A stretch of 64,000 bases of DNA, taken from NCBI RefSeq assembly GCF_004364165.1, contig NZ_SOAY01000011.1, positions 868,001-932,000 of the forward strand, read 5' to 3'. This stretch comes from Maribacter spongiicola (GTDB lineage: Bacteria > Bacteroidota > Bacteroidia > Flavobacteriales > Flavobacteriaceae). Positions 46,679 through 55,728 of this stretch are shown in pieces (the first letter of the stretch is position 1; each line of letters begins with the position of its first letter). The notes beneath the pieces are model-generated. The model saw only the letters and a program-made list of their open reading frames with translations, ran no database searches and had not been told where the DNA came from. The position numbers and the translations under genes are program-made.

Positions 46679-47272
46679 ATGTCTACCAAAGCCGAAAGAA
46701 CTACCGCTTATATTATTGAGACTGTCGCTCCTGTGTTTAATAAACACGGTTACATAGGTACCAGTATGAGCGACCTAACCGATGCCACCAATTTGACGAA
46801 AGGTGCGCTTTATGGTAATTTTGAAAATAAAGAAGCCTTAGCCCTTGCTGCATTCGAATTTAACAGATCTGTATTGCTCACAGCTATTGATGAGCACTTA
46901 TCTATTGAAGGTAAAGCAATTGCAAAAATCGAAAATCTTATTGAATTTTATAAGAAATACGATGTTTTTACCATGAATATGGGTGGTTGCCCAATATTGA
47001 ATGTTGGTATAGATGCACAACATAATAATAAATTACTTGCTGCAGCAGCCAAAGAGACTATTAAAGAAATAGAAGGTAAAATTGCTTTGGTTTTTGAAAA
47101 TGGTATTAATAATGCCGAATTTAAATTACCGGTATCTCCTCTTCAATTTTCAAAACAATTATTCACGATTATTCAAGGGTCTATTGCAATGGCAACAATT
47201 ACAAAAGATCGTAAATACCTTTTAAACACAGTTACTTACCTAGATGTTCTGATCAAAAGAGAACTTAAATAA
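46679..47272 (+). CDS. TetR/AcrR-family transcriptional regulator
   Basis: A 197-residue TetR regulator. The DNA-binding helix-turn-helix (about 10-55) has IIETVAPVFNKHGYIGTSMSDLTDATNLTKGALYGNFENKEAL, the standard pattern. The ligand-binding part (60-190) contains MNMGGCPILNVGIDAQHNN, suggesting an AcrR-like group; ligand unknown. The palindrome upstream suggests self-repression. No efflux or enzyme gene lies adjacent as a target. Confidence 0.9.
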   Translation: MSTKAERTTAYIIETVAPVFNKHGYIGTSMSDLTDATNLTKGALYGNFENKEALALAAFEFNRSVLLTAIDEHLSIEGKAIAKIENLIEFYKKYDVFTMNMGGCPILNVGIDAQHNNKLLAAAAKETIKEIEGKIALVFENGINNAEFKLPVSPLQFSKQLFTIIQGSIAMATITKDRKYLLNTVTYLDVLIKRELK

Positions 47273-47329
47273 AATACTACTTTTTTTTAATTAAAATACT
47301 AGAATATTGAAAGATAACGGGTTAGTCTA

Positions 47330-48973
47330 CTACTCTCCCGTTACCCTAAATATCCAGATTTTATCGGTGTACTTGCCGCCTAATTTTGAGTCCCTAGCTT
47401 CTCTAGCATCTTTAATAAAGTTGTATTTAGCCAGATAAACATAATTATATTTATTCTTTTGCCTAAAAAACGATTTGGCATTGATTCCTTTTTTCTGCAT
47501 ATCTGCCAAGAAAGCGTCCAGGTACTTTTTAGTTCCGAATACATTGGCAATTAAGTAATAACCCGGATCTAGAGAACCTTCTTTCGTTACTTCCTCATAC
47601 TTCTCACCTGCTCTAACTTTTACAACTTCATTTTTCATTGCCAAGGCTTCACTTTGTGCAATAGAATCTTGTCTTTGTTGTTGAGCCAACGCTACTGCAG
47701 CTGCTTCTTTTTTCATAACCGCAGCTATAGAATCTTGTTGCCTTTGCTGTTTTAAGGCATTTGCAGAAGCGAGTACTTGAGCCGCCCTTGCACTTTCTAT
47801 AGAATCTCTTTTTCTTCTGATGTCTCTCTTTGATTCTTTTAATACCAAATCAGATTTTCGTGAAGCAAGCTGAATTGAATCTTTAATTCTGTTACTTTCA
47901 ATAAGCGCTAAGCGCTCTTGTTTTTTAGATTCACGCTTTAAAGCCAACTTTTCTGCTTTGGTTAATTCATTAGAAACCATAGCTTTTTCTTCTTGCTCAA
48001 CAAGAGCATCTTCTTTTTGCTTTTCCTCTTCAGCTAATAGTTGCTCTTCAAGCTTTTCCTCTGGTGTTTGTAACGGTCCTAATTTATAAGAAGTAACTAA
48101 TTCAAACGAAGGGTCTTGTCCTTCTAAGTCTGAACTTGCCCCTATTTCAACCAATGCACCAAAGGAGAATCGCTTAAAGAAACGACCACCAACTCCTCCT
48201 GAAAAACCGTAAAAACTATTGTAACCTGCCTGTGCCCAGTATTTAGTTGTCGATAGCAATGTTGTTAATCCTACTTGATTATCCAAACCTGGTATAGTCT
48301 TGTAATATAACATAGGTCTTAAAACCGAACTATCATCTGTACTTAAGATACTAACAGGAAAATCATAGCTTACCAATGCCTGAAACATTCTGTCATCAGG
48401 ACTAGAGTTACGCTCATTAGAAGTGAAATTATAATCGAATAAGTTTTCAGATACTAGACCAATATTAAATCTATCTATACTTAAATTAACTCCTGGTGCC
48501 ATTTGTAGAATAAAATCATTCTCAGGAGAAGTCTGTAACGGGTTAGGCACAAAAAAGCGATCATCTGCTAACTTCTGCTGAAATGCAAATACATTTAAAC
48601 CAACACCTAAAACAACACCTTCACTTAATTCTATGGTATGTGCATAATTAAGAGCTGCTCCTGTATTCAAGAAAATTCCTGTATTATGCTGAAAGAAACC
48701 AACACCAGCTGCAGAAACATCATTAAGTCTTGTTGTATAATTTAAAAATAACGAAGTTGGATCACCATCATAAGATTGCCATTGCCATCTAGCCCATAAA
48801 GCTACTGAAGAAGGGTTATTGCGATCTAAACTATAAGCAGGGTTTATCAAGCTCCCGTTATACTCCGTAAGGTTTTGTTGCCTAAAATCAGTAGGTAAAA
48901 CGACTTCTTGAGCCTTAAGACCTAGAACTACAAATCCGATAAGAAGTGCCCCACAAAATTTTTTCATATGCAA
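47330..48973 (-). CDS. PorP/SprF-like outer-membrane protein fused to a charged repeat and a SPOR-like domain
   Basis: A 547-residue protein. It opens with a signal peptide (VLGLKAQ) and a PorP/SprF-type beta barrel (about 25-310, with NPAYSLDRNNP, typical of type IX secretion/gliding genes). About 311-465 is a Lys/Glu/Gln-rich helical stretch with repeated DSI/DSIA steps, likely a coiled coil. About 470-547 looks like a SPOR fold (GYYLIANVFGTKKYLDAFLADMQKKG ... NYVYLAKY), which in other proteins binds denuded peptidoglycan. The combination could tether the barrel to the cell wall; that role is inferred. Confidence 0.85.
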   Translation of the reverse strand: MHMKKFCGALLIGFVVLGLKAQEVVLPTDFRQQNLTEYNGSLINPAYSLDRNNPSSVALWARWQWQSYDGDPTSLFLNYTTRLNDVSAAGVGFFQHNTGIFLNTGAALNYAHTIELSEGVVLGVGLNVFAFQQKLADDRFFVPNPLQTSPENDFILQMAPGVNLSIDRFNIGLVSENLFDYNFTSNERNSSPDDRMFQALVSYDFPVSILSTDDSSVLRPMLYYKTIPGLDNQVGLTTLLSTTKYWAQAGYNSFYGFSGGVGGRFFKRFSFGALVEIGASSDLEGQDPSFELVTSYKLGPLQTPEEKLEEQLLAEEEKQKEDALVEQEEKAMVSNELTKAEKLALKRESKKQERLALIESNRIKDSIQLASRKSDLVLKESKRDIRRKRDSIESARAAQVLASANALKQQRQQDSIAAVMKKEAAAVALAQQQRQDSIAQSEALAMKNEVVKVRAGEKYEEVTKEGSLDPGYYLIANVFGTKKYLDAFLADMQKKGINAKSFFRQKNKYNYVYLAKYNFIKDAREARDSKLGGKYTDKIWIFRVTGE

Positions 48974-49051
48974 AAAAACAAAAAATAGACTATTTATAGT
49001 ACTATTTTGAAGTAATTTTAGTTATTAATTTAATACACCAAACATAATTTC

Positions 49052-49594
49052 ATGAAAGCATTCAAAATTGTTCTTTTTATTTTGTTAGCAATCAATCTTG
49101 CTTGCAAAGATGAACCAGTAATTGATAGATCTCAAGAACAAACTTCAATTTCGACATTTTACCTTATTAGACATGCCGAAAAGGACAGGAATAATCCTGA
49201 TGATGCTGACCCAGAGTTAAATCAAAAAGGATTAGGTAGAGCTATGCATTGGGCAGAAATTCTAGCAGATACAGAGTTAGACGCAATTTATTCTACAGAT
49301 TATAATAGAACCTCTATGACTGCCGCTCCTACCTCAGTCAAGCAAAATATCGATGTTCAATATTATGATCTAAGCACTATAGACGTTGCCCAATTTAAAG
49401 CTGAAAATTTAGATAAAAGTGTATTAGTCGTTGGTCATAGTAACACTACACCAGAATTCGTGAACAAATTAATAGATGAAGAAAAATATTTTTCTATTGA
49501 CGATAGTGAAAATGGAATTTTATTTATCGTTAAAATAATTAACGGAATACCTTCAGTTGAAAAACTTATTTTCAATTGCAACTGCCCTAATTAA
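49052..49594 (+). CDS. Histidine-phosphatase-family lipoprotein
   Basis: A 180-residue lipoprotein (signal AINLACKDEP, Cys18) with a phosphoglycerate-mutase-like histidine phosphatase fold. The catalytic histidine is in LIRHAEKDR; the second histidine is in VVGHSNTTP. It would dephosphorylate an unknown periplasmic substrate. Some family members are SixA-like phosphohistidine phosphatases, but the signal peptide makes this one extracytoplasmic. Confidence 0.88.
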   Translation: MKAFKIVLFILLAINLACKDEPVIDRSQEQTSISTFYLIRHAEKDRNNPDDADPELNQKGLGRAMHWAEILADTELDAIYSTDYNRTSMTAAPTSVKQNIDVQYYDLSTIDVAQFKAENLDKSVLVVGHSNTTPEFVNKLIDEEKYFSIDDSENGILFIVKIINGIPSVEKLIFNCNCPN

Positions 49595-49660
49595 TAATTT
49601 CTCACATTAATATCATTAGCAATAAGTTTTAAAAGGCTAAGACATTCATTGAAATGTTCT

Positions 49661-49668
49661 TACTTTTG
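49661..49668 (+). promoter_or_regulatory. Putative -7 element for smpB
   Basis: TACTTTTG fits TAnnTTTG and ends 7 bases before the ATG at 49675, so the smpB message may have almost no leader. It overlaps the upstream start at 49654, which makes that start unlikely. Confidence 0.5.
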
Positions 49669-49674
49669 CCCCTG

Positions 49675-50136
49675 ATGCAGAATACAGTCAACATAAAGAA
49701 TAAAAGAGCCCGTTTTGAATACGAGCTTTTAGATAAATACACGGCAGGTATTGTTCTAGCGGGTACCGAGATTAAGGCTATTCGAGAAGGTAGAGCTTCC
49801 ATCTCTGAAAGTTTTTGTGAATTTAACGATAGAGATGAGCTGTTTGTTATCAACATGCAGATTGATGAATATTCTCATGCATCACATTTTAACCACAAAC
49901 CAAAAGCGGAGCGTAAATTACTTTTGCAAAGAAGAGAGCTTAAAAAACTCAGTAAAGAAGTAAACACGTCAGGATTAACCATTGTACCGCTTCGTGTATT
50001 TGTAAACGAAAGAGGATTCGCAAAAATGCAAATTGCATTAGCCAAGGGTAAAAAGCTCTATGACAAAAGAGAGTCTATTAAAGATCGTGATAATAAGCGA
50101 GACCTTGATCGTATTAAAAAGAATTTCAATAATTAG
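49675..50136 (+). CDS. smpB: SsrA-binding protein SmpB
   Basis: SmpB, 153 residues from the ATG at 49675, binds tmRNA for trans-translation. Conserved blocks: NKRARFEYELLDKYTAGIVLAGTEIKAIREG, then GRASISESFCEF, and the basic tail GKKLYDKRESIKDRDNKRDLDRIKK. An upstream ATG at 49654 would add seven hydrophobic residues and overlap the promoter. tmRNA itself was not found in the window. The stop overlaps the end of pcm. Confidence 0.96.
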   Translation: MQNTVNIKNKRARFEYELLDKYTAGIVLAGTEIKAIREGRASISESFCEFNDRDELFVINMQIDEYSHASHFNHKPKAERKLLLQRRELKKLSKEVNTSGLTIVPLRVFVNERGFAKMQIALAKGKKLYDKRESIKDRDNKRDLDRIKKNFNN

Positions 50137-50774
50137 TTTTTATTTTCCAGTAAGGGCACAAATCTAAAAGAACCGTACTCTGTTTTTGAGAACTCTTTAT
50201 CAGTAGTTCTAACAAACAAGGTCATTATTTGTTCTTCAAAACCAATTGGTATCACTAACCTACCCCCTACTTTTAACTGCGACAATAAAGCTCTAGGCAC
50301 TTCTGGCGCACCGGCAGTTACGATTATACGATCAAAAGGTGCTTCTTTAGGCAAGCCTTTATAACCATCGCCAAAAATCACTTGTTTTGGTCTATAACCC
50401 ATTTTCTTAAAAAATAGACTGGTCTTTTTGAAAAGCTCTAACTGCCTTTCAATGGTATACACCTTTACTTTTAATTTTAATAGAACTGCTGTCTGGTAAC
50501 CACTACCTGTACCGATTTCTAATACCTTTTGACCCTCTTCAATCTGTAATAGTTCTGTTTGAAAAGCAACGGTGTACGGGTGGGAAATAGTCTGGTTTGC
50601 AGCTATAGGAAATGCTTTGTTTTGATAGGCATGCCCTTCAAAACTACTGTCCATAAATAAATGCCTAGGTATTTCCTTAACGGCATCTAGCACTTTTTTA
50701 TCAGCTATTCCTTTGTCTATCAATACTTGCGCTAAGTGGTTGCGCATGCCCCTGTGTTTTAAGGTATCTTTCAA
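50133..50774 (-). CDS. pcm: Protein-L-isoaspartate O-methyltransferase
   Basis: A 213-residue class I SAM methyltransferase that repairs isoaspartyl residues. SAM motif I is LEIGTGSGYQTAVL; the start has LIDKGIADKKVLDAVKEIPRHLFMD and post-motif ITVTAGAPEVPRAL, all typical of PCMT. It overlaps smpB by four bases at its 3' end. It is likely monocistronic and ends in the shared tail-to-tail zone. Confidence 0.96.
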   Translation of the reverse strand: MKDTLKHRGMRNHLAQVLIDKGIADKKVLDAVKEIPRHLFMDSSFEGHAYQNKAFPIAANQTISHPYTVAFQTELLQIEEGQKVLEIGTGSGYQTAVLLKLKVKVYTIERQLELFKKTSLFFKKMGYRPKQVIFGDGYKGLPKEAPFDRIIVTAGAPEVPRALLSQLKVGGRLVIPIGFEEQIMTLFVRTTDKEFSKTEYGSFRFVPLLENKN

Positions 50775-50920
50775 TGGTAGTCGGTTTGTCCTTCAAAGTT
50801 AACAAAGTTCTTCAAACGACGGAAGAAGCAACGAAAACTAATCTTCATTTTTTATAAAATTGAAATAACCCATAGGATAAAAGTACCTAACTATGCGTAT
50901 TTTTGGGAAAAACGAAACAA

Positions 50921-51895
50921 ATGCTAAAAGTTGGTGTTTTAGGAGCTGGGCATCTAGGAAAAATCCACCTCAGACTTCTAAACGAATCTAAAAAATATGA
51001 ACTGATAGGGTTTCACGATGCCGATAGTTCAAACGGAGAAAAAGTTAGTTCAGAGTTCGGATATACCTATTTCAAAAACCTCGAAGATTTAATCGATGTT
51101 GTAGACGTTGTAGATATCGTAACCCCCACTCTTTCGCACTACGAATGCGCTAAGAAATCTGTAGAAAAAGGGAAGCATATATTCATTGAAAAACCTATAA
51201 CCCACACTATTGAAGAGGCTAATTCTTTACTTTCATTAGAAAAAGAGTATGGAGTAAAAGGACAAGTAGGACATGTAGAACGCTTTAATCCTGCTTTTAC
51301 TTCTGTAAAACACGCTATCAAAAATCCTATGTTCATTGAAGCACATCGGTTGGCTGAATTTAACCCTAGAGGTACTGATGTACCTGTAGTTTTAGATTTA
51401 ATGATTCATGATATCGATGCTATTTTAAGTGTTGTAAATTCTGAAGTTATACAGGTTAACGCTAGCGGAGTTTCAGTAATTAGTCAATCGCCCGATATTG
51501 CAAATGCCAGATTAGAGTTTGCAAATGGATGTGTAGCCAATTTAACCGCAAGTAGAATATCTTTAAAGAATATGAGAAAATCTCGCTTCTTTCAAAAGGA
51601 TGCCTATATATCAGTAGATTTTCTAGAGAAGAAGGTTGAAGTTGTAAAAATGAAGGATGCACCCGATTTACCAGGAGATTTTGATATGATTTTACAGAAT
51701 GCAGAAGGTATTAAAAAACAGATTTATTTTGAAAATCCTACGGTTGAGGCTAATAATGCCATATTAGACGAACTTGAATCTTTTGCTGATGCTATAATAG
51801 ATAATACTACACCAGTTGTCAGTTTAAAACAAGGAACACAAGCTCTAAAAGTTGCTTTACAAATTATTGCAGCATTTAATCCAAAGAAAATATGA
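50921..51895 (+). CDS. Gfo/Idh/MocA-family oxidoreductase
   Basis: A 324-residue NAD(P)-dependent dehydrogenase of the Gfo/Idh/MocA family, started at the ATG at 50921; an in-frame TTG at 50903 would only add an atypical tail. GAGHLGKIH is the nucleotide-binding motif and EKPITHT the catalytic motif near residue 91. The C-terminal alpha/beta domain is complete. Substrate unknown. It starts a seven-gene operon; its stop overlaps the next start (ATGA). Confidence 0.9.
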   Translation: MLKVGVLGAGHLGKIHLRLLNESKKYELIGFHDADSSNGEKVSSEFGYTYFKNLEDLIDVVDVVDIVTPTLSHYECAKKSVEKGKHIFIEKPITHTIEEANSLLSLEKEYGVKGQVGHVERFNPAFTSVKHAIKNPMFIEAHRLAEFNPRGTDVPVVLDLMIHDIDAILSVVNSEVIQVNASGVSVISQSPDIANARLEFANGCVANLTASRISLKNMRKSRFFQKDAYISVDFLEKKVEVVKMKDAPDLPGDFDMILQNAEGIKKQIYFENPTVEANNAILDELESFADAIIDNTTPVVSLKQGTQALKVALQIIAAFNPKKI

Positions 51896-52782
51896 ATACA
51901 ATAGCAGTTATAGGCGCAGGCACTATGGGTAACGGAATAGCCCACGTATTTGCTCAAAACGGATTTCAGGTACACCTTATAGATGTTTCTAAAGACGCTA
52001 TAGATAACGGTCTTTCTACCATCGCCAAGAATTTGGACAGAATGGTAGCTAAAGAAAAAATAACTAAATCTGATAAAGAAAATACTCTGGCGAACATCAA
52101 ATCTTTTACAGAATTGAAATTAGGGGTTGCCAATGCAGATCTTGTTATAGAAGCCGCTACAGAGAATGTAACTATAAAACTAAAAATCTTTAAAGAACTA
52201 GATGCTCTTTGCAATGCCAATACTATCCTAGCCTCAAATACGTCTTCAATATCGATTACTCAAATTGCGGCATCGACTAATAGACCGGAAAAGGTAATTG
52301 GCATGCATTTTATGAATCCTGTTCCGATTATGACGTTGGTTGAGATTATTAGAGGATACAGCACCTCTAACGAAACAACCCATGCCATCATGGATCTTTC
52401 TAAGAAATTAGGCAAGACCCCAACCGAAGTTAATGACTATCCTGGTTTTGTGGCCAATAGAATTTTAATGCCAATGATCAACGAGGCAATTGAGACCTTA
52501 CATCATGGCGTTGCTGGTGTTGAGGAAATAGATACCGTGATGAAATTAGGTATGGCTCACCCAATGGGACCATTGCAGTTGGCAGATTTTATTGGGTTAG
52601 ACGTTTGTCTTTCTATTCTTAATGTAATGCATGACGGATTCAAAAATCCGAAATATGCGCCTTCGCCATTATTGGTAAATATGGTTATGGCGGGTAAAAA
52701 AGGAGTAAAATCTGGAGAGGGCTTTTATGATTATTCCACGAGTAGAAAAGCTGAAATCATATCAAGTCAATTTTCAAAATAG
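51892..52782 (+). CDS. 3-hydroxyacyl-CoA dehydrogenase
   Basis: A 296-residue single-domain-type 3-hydroxyacyl-CoA dehydrogenase, likely 3-hydroxybutyryl-CoA dehydrogenase. NAD motif GAGTMGNGIAHVFAQNG, catalytic HFMNPVPIMTLVEI (His and Glu), and the C-terminal GLDVCLSILNVM-type block. It oxidises L-3-hydroxyacyl-CoA in fatty-acid oxidation or butanoate metabolism. Translationally coupled to the MocA-type gene by a 4-base overlap; 24 bases before yggS. Confidence 0.92.
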   Translation: MNTIAVIGAGTMGNGIAHVFAQNGFQVHLIDVSKDAIDNGLSTIAKNLDRMVAKEKITKSDKENTLANIKSFTELKLGVANADLVIEAATENVTIKLKIFKELDALCNANTILASNTSSISITQIAASTNRPEKVIGMHFMNPVPIMTLVEIIRGYSTSNETTHAIMDLSKKLGKTPTEVNDYPGFVANRILMPMINEAIETLHHGVAGVEEIDTVMKLGMAHPMGPLQLADFIGLDVCLSILNVMHDGFKNPKYAPSPLLVNMVMAGKKGVKSGEGFYDYSTSRKAEIISSQFSK

Positions 52783-52806
52783 TAGTACTTAAGAATTCAA
52801 AGTAAT

Positions 52807-53460
52807 ATGTCTATAAAAGAAAATCTATTAGTTATTAAAAAGAACATTCCCGATACTGTAACTCTGGTTGCCGTATCGAAAACGAAACCCATGACATACA
52901 TTCAAGAAGCGTATGATGAGGGACAACGGGTTTTTGGGGAAAACAGAGTTCAAGAAATGACCGAAAAATGGGAGAATATGGCAAAAGATATTGAATGGCA
53001 TATGATCGGCCATTTACAACGTAACAAAGTCAAATATATGGCTGAATACGTGTCTTTGGTTCATGGTGTTGACAGTCCTAGATTATTGTCAGAAATAAAT
53101 AAGCAAGCAGAAAAACACAACAGAGTTATTTCATGTTTATTACAGGTTCATATTGCTGAAGAAGATACTAAATTCGGTTTTAATGAAGAGGAGCTACTTG
53201 ATTTAGTAGCTAACGAAGAATTTAAAGCATTCAAAAATGTAAAAATTGTAGGGCTAATGGGCATGGCCACTTTTACCGATGATATGGATCAGGTTCGTAG
53301 AGAATTTGCCAACTTAAAATTACTCTTTAACAAACTCAAAAATAATTATACTGATTTTGCTACACTATCAATGGGTATGAGTGGTGATTATCAAATTGCA
53401 ATTGAAGAAGGTAGTACCATGGTACGTATAGGAAGTAGTATCTTTGGCTCCAGAAATTGA
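52807..53460 (+). CDS. YggS-type PLP homeostasis protein
   Basis: A 217-residue PLP-binding protein of the YggS/PROSC family, which buffers pyridoxal phosphate. The PLP lysine is in LVAVSKTKP; FGENRVQEMTEKW, WHMIGHLQRNKVKY and the terminal RIGSSIFGSRN are conserved. It is cytoplasmic with a TIM barrel only. Its place in this operon with oxidoreductases is shared by many bacteria without functional explanation. Confidence 0.93.
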   Translation: MSIKENLLVIKKNIPDTVTLVAVSKTKPMTYIQEAYDEGQRVFGENRVQEMTEKWENMAKDIEWHMIGHLQRNKVKYMAEYVSLVHGVDSPRLLSEINKQAEKHNRVISCLLQVHIAEEDTKFGFNEEELLDLVANEEFKAFKNVKIVGLMGMATFTDDMDQVRREFANLKLLFNKLKNNYTDFATLSMGMSGDYQIAIEEGSTMVRIGSSIFGSRN

Positions 53461-53501
53461 TACCTAAAAACACCACTACCCCATAAATCAGATTATATTA
53501 C

Positions 53502-54869
53502 ATGTACGCAATTTTAGATATTGAAACTACAGGAGGGAAATTTAATGAAGAGGGAATCACTGAAATTGCCATTCACAAGTTTGATGGTCAAAAAGTAGTC
53601 GATAAATTTATTAGCCTAGTAAATCCTGAAAAAGAAATACAACCTTTTGTAGTTAAGTTGACGGGTATTAATAGTAAAATGCTCAGAACGGCGCCAAAAT
53701 TCTACGAGGTAGCCAAAAGAATTATTGAAATTACAGAAGACACTATTATTGTTGCTCATAATGCACAATTCGACTATAGAATTTTAAGAACTGAATTTAG
53801 ACGTTTAGGTTATAATTTTGAACGCAAAACTTTATGCACAGTAGACTTGTCGAAACTTTTACTACCAGACGCAGAATCGTATAGCCTAGGTAAATTGGTA
53901 AGGTCTTTAGGCATACCGGTGAGCGATAGACATAGAGCAAACGGTGATGCTCTAGCTACTATAAAACTGTTTAAACTTTTACTGGCCAAAGATTCGGAGA
54001 AAGTAATTATTAAAGAAACTATACGTAAAGAGACCCAAGGCGAACTCTCTGAAAAACAACTAGATATTGTTAGAGATTTACCTAATAAAATTGGTGTATT
54101 CTACATGCATGATAAGGATGGAAATATTATTCACCTTAGTAAAACAAGCGATATTAAAAAGAGGGTCAATCAGCTCTTCACCAAAACAAGTGATAAATCT
54201 CGTAAAATTGCAAAAGACACTAAAAAAGTAACTTTTGAACTTACAGGAAATGAACTTATTGCGATTTTAAAAGAACATGAAGAGCTTTTAAAAATTAGAC
54301 CTAAGTACAGCATAATACCTAAAAAAAGAATGTACAGTCATGCAATTTGCATGACCACAAACGAAAACGGATATTACGCTTTAGAAATAAAACCATATCG
54401 AGAATGCAAACAACCACTAGCTCTTTTTAACGGAGTATTTAGTGCAAAAAATTACTTGTATAAAATTACGAAGGATTTCGAATTATGCGACAAAGTGAAT
54501 GGCATTAGTGAAGCTCGTAAAAATTGTTCTGGATATGACGATGACACCTGCAAAGGTGCTTGTATTCATAAAGAAAATATTGAAGTATATAATGCACGTG
54601 TAATTTCTGCTACTACTAAAAACAGTATCAGCGGTAACAAGGTTTTAATAATAGATAAAGGAAGAGAAATTGGAGAACAGAGTGCTATTTTAATAAAAAA
54701 TGGTTCACTAGTTGGCTTCGGGTTCTATGATCTTAACTATCAAATAAATAATATTCATATCTTAGAAAGTATAATCACCCCTATGAACGGTACTCGAGAT
54801 GCTAATTATCTTATTGAATCTTATTTAAGAAAGAAACGGGTACTTAAAATAATGGAAATAAACGATTAG
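53502..54869 (+). CDS. DnaQ-like exonuclease fused to a GIY-YIG-like domain
   Basis: A 455-residue protein. Residues 1-170 are a DEDDh exonuclease (ILDIETTGG, VAHNAQFDYRIL, HRANGDALAT with the catalytic His and Asp). About residues 195-275 resemble a GIY-YIG endonuclease of the UvrC type: GVFYMHDKDGNIIHLSKTSDIKKRV, in which the YIG/YVG motif is replaced by HLS, so catalytic power is uncertain. The remaining third has cysteines (YRECKQ, CSGYDDDTCKGAC) that may bind metal. Known Bacteroidota proteins of this layout are annotated as polymerase III epsilon-type or Cho-like. Likely repair. Confidence 0.85.
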   Translation: MYAILDIETTGGKFNEEGITEIAIHKFDGQKVVDKFISLVNPEKEIQPFVVKLTGINSKMLRTAPKFYEVAKRIIEITEDTIIVAHNAQFDYRILRTEFRRLGYNFERKTLCTVDLSKLLLPDAESYSLGKLVRSLGIPVSDRHRANGDALATIKLFKLLLAKDSEKVIIKETIRKETQGELSEKQLDIVRDLPNKIGVFYMHDKDGNIIHLSKTSDIKKRVNQLFTKTSDKSRKIAKDTKKVTFELTGNELIAILKEHEELLKIRPKYSIIPKKRMYSHAICMTTNENGYYALEIKPYRECKQPLALFNGVFSAKNYLYKITKDFELCDKVNGISEARKNCSGYDDDTCKGACIHKENIEVYNARVISATTKNSISGNKVLIIDKGREIGEQSAILIKNGSLVGFGFYDLNYQINNIHILESIITPMNGTRDANYLIESYLRKKRVLKIMEIND

Positions 54870-54870
54870 T

Positions 54871-55728
54871 TTGAACGAGAACGAAAAACTGTCACCTTGG
54901 AGGAATAAGATTCATGAAATAATTTATGAAGCAGATACCCCTATGGGTAAATTGTTCGATATTATTCTCTTCGTGATTATCATTTTCAGTGTAATTCTTA
55001 TTATGCTCGAAAGTGTAAAGGCTATTGATGCTGAATACCATGAAATTCTTTTTGTATTAGAATGGATAGTTACTATATTCTTTACCATTGAATACATTGC
55101 ACGTATTATCTCCATTAAAAAACCGAGTCATTATATTTTTAGTTTTTACGGTATTATAGATTTCCTTTCTACTATTCCGCTATACATATCTTATATTTTG
55201 GCAGGCTCTCAAGTGCTATTGGCAGTTCGCGCTTTTAGATTACTGAGGGTTTTTAGAATTCTAAAACTTGCCCGTTTTCTTGGGGAAGCCTCGCAATTAA
55301 AAAGAGCGTTAAAAGCTAGTAGAGCAAAAATTACCGTATTTCTTTTTGCCGTACTTATTGCCTCGGTAATGATGGGTACCCTTATGTACTTGATCGAGGG
55401 TGATGAAGCTGGTTTTACTAGCATACCTACAAGTATTTATTGGACGATAGTAACTTTAACTACCGTAGGGTATGGTGATATTGCCCCTATCACTCCCCAA
55501 GGTCAGGCAATTGCTACCATAATTATGTTATTAGGTTATGGTATTATCGCCGTACCGACGGGTATGGTTACTGCCGAATTTGCGAAACAAGGAAAAGACA
55601 CTTCTAACTTAAAAAATTCAGGAAGCTATGTTCATGTCAACACTCAATCTTGCCCTACCTGCAGCAAAGAAGGTCATAGAGATGACGCCAAACATTGTTA
55701 TAACTGTGGATCTATACTAAATGAATAA
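54871..55728 (+). CDS. Voltage-gated potassium channel with C-terminal zinc ribbon
   Basis: A 285-residue six-helix ion channel started at TTG 54871, one base after the previous stop. The voltage sensor S4 has Arg120, Arg123, Arg126, Arg129 and Arg135 spaced by three or six residues (AVRAFRLLRVFRILKLARF). The selectivity filter is TVGYGD at 198-203. The tail has Cys261, Cys264, Cys276 and Cys279 in CPTC ... CYNC, a zinc ribbon. It conducts K+ through the inner membrane. It overlaps miaA by 8 bases. Confidence 0.93.
   Translation: MNENEKLSPWRNKIHEIIYEADTPMGKLFDIILFVIIIFSVILIMLESVKAIDAEYHEILFVLEWIVTIFFTIEYIARIISIKKPSHYIFSFYGIIDFLSTIPLYISYILAGSQVLLAVRAFRLLRVFRILKLARFLGEASQLKRALKASRAKITVFLFAVLIASVMMGTLMYLIEGDEAGFTSIPTSIYWTIVTLTTVGYGDIAPITPQGQAIATIIMLLGYGIIAVPTGMVTAEFAKQGKDTSNLKNSGSYVHVNTQSCPTCSKEGHRDDAKHCYNCGSILNE

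Noticed and set aside
53502-54869. Annotating the exonuclease/GIY-YIG protein as UvrC
   Set aside because: UvrC has no DnaQ domain, and the GIY-YIG motif here is altered; UvrC-specific C-terminal RNase H and HhH domains are missing.
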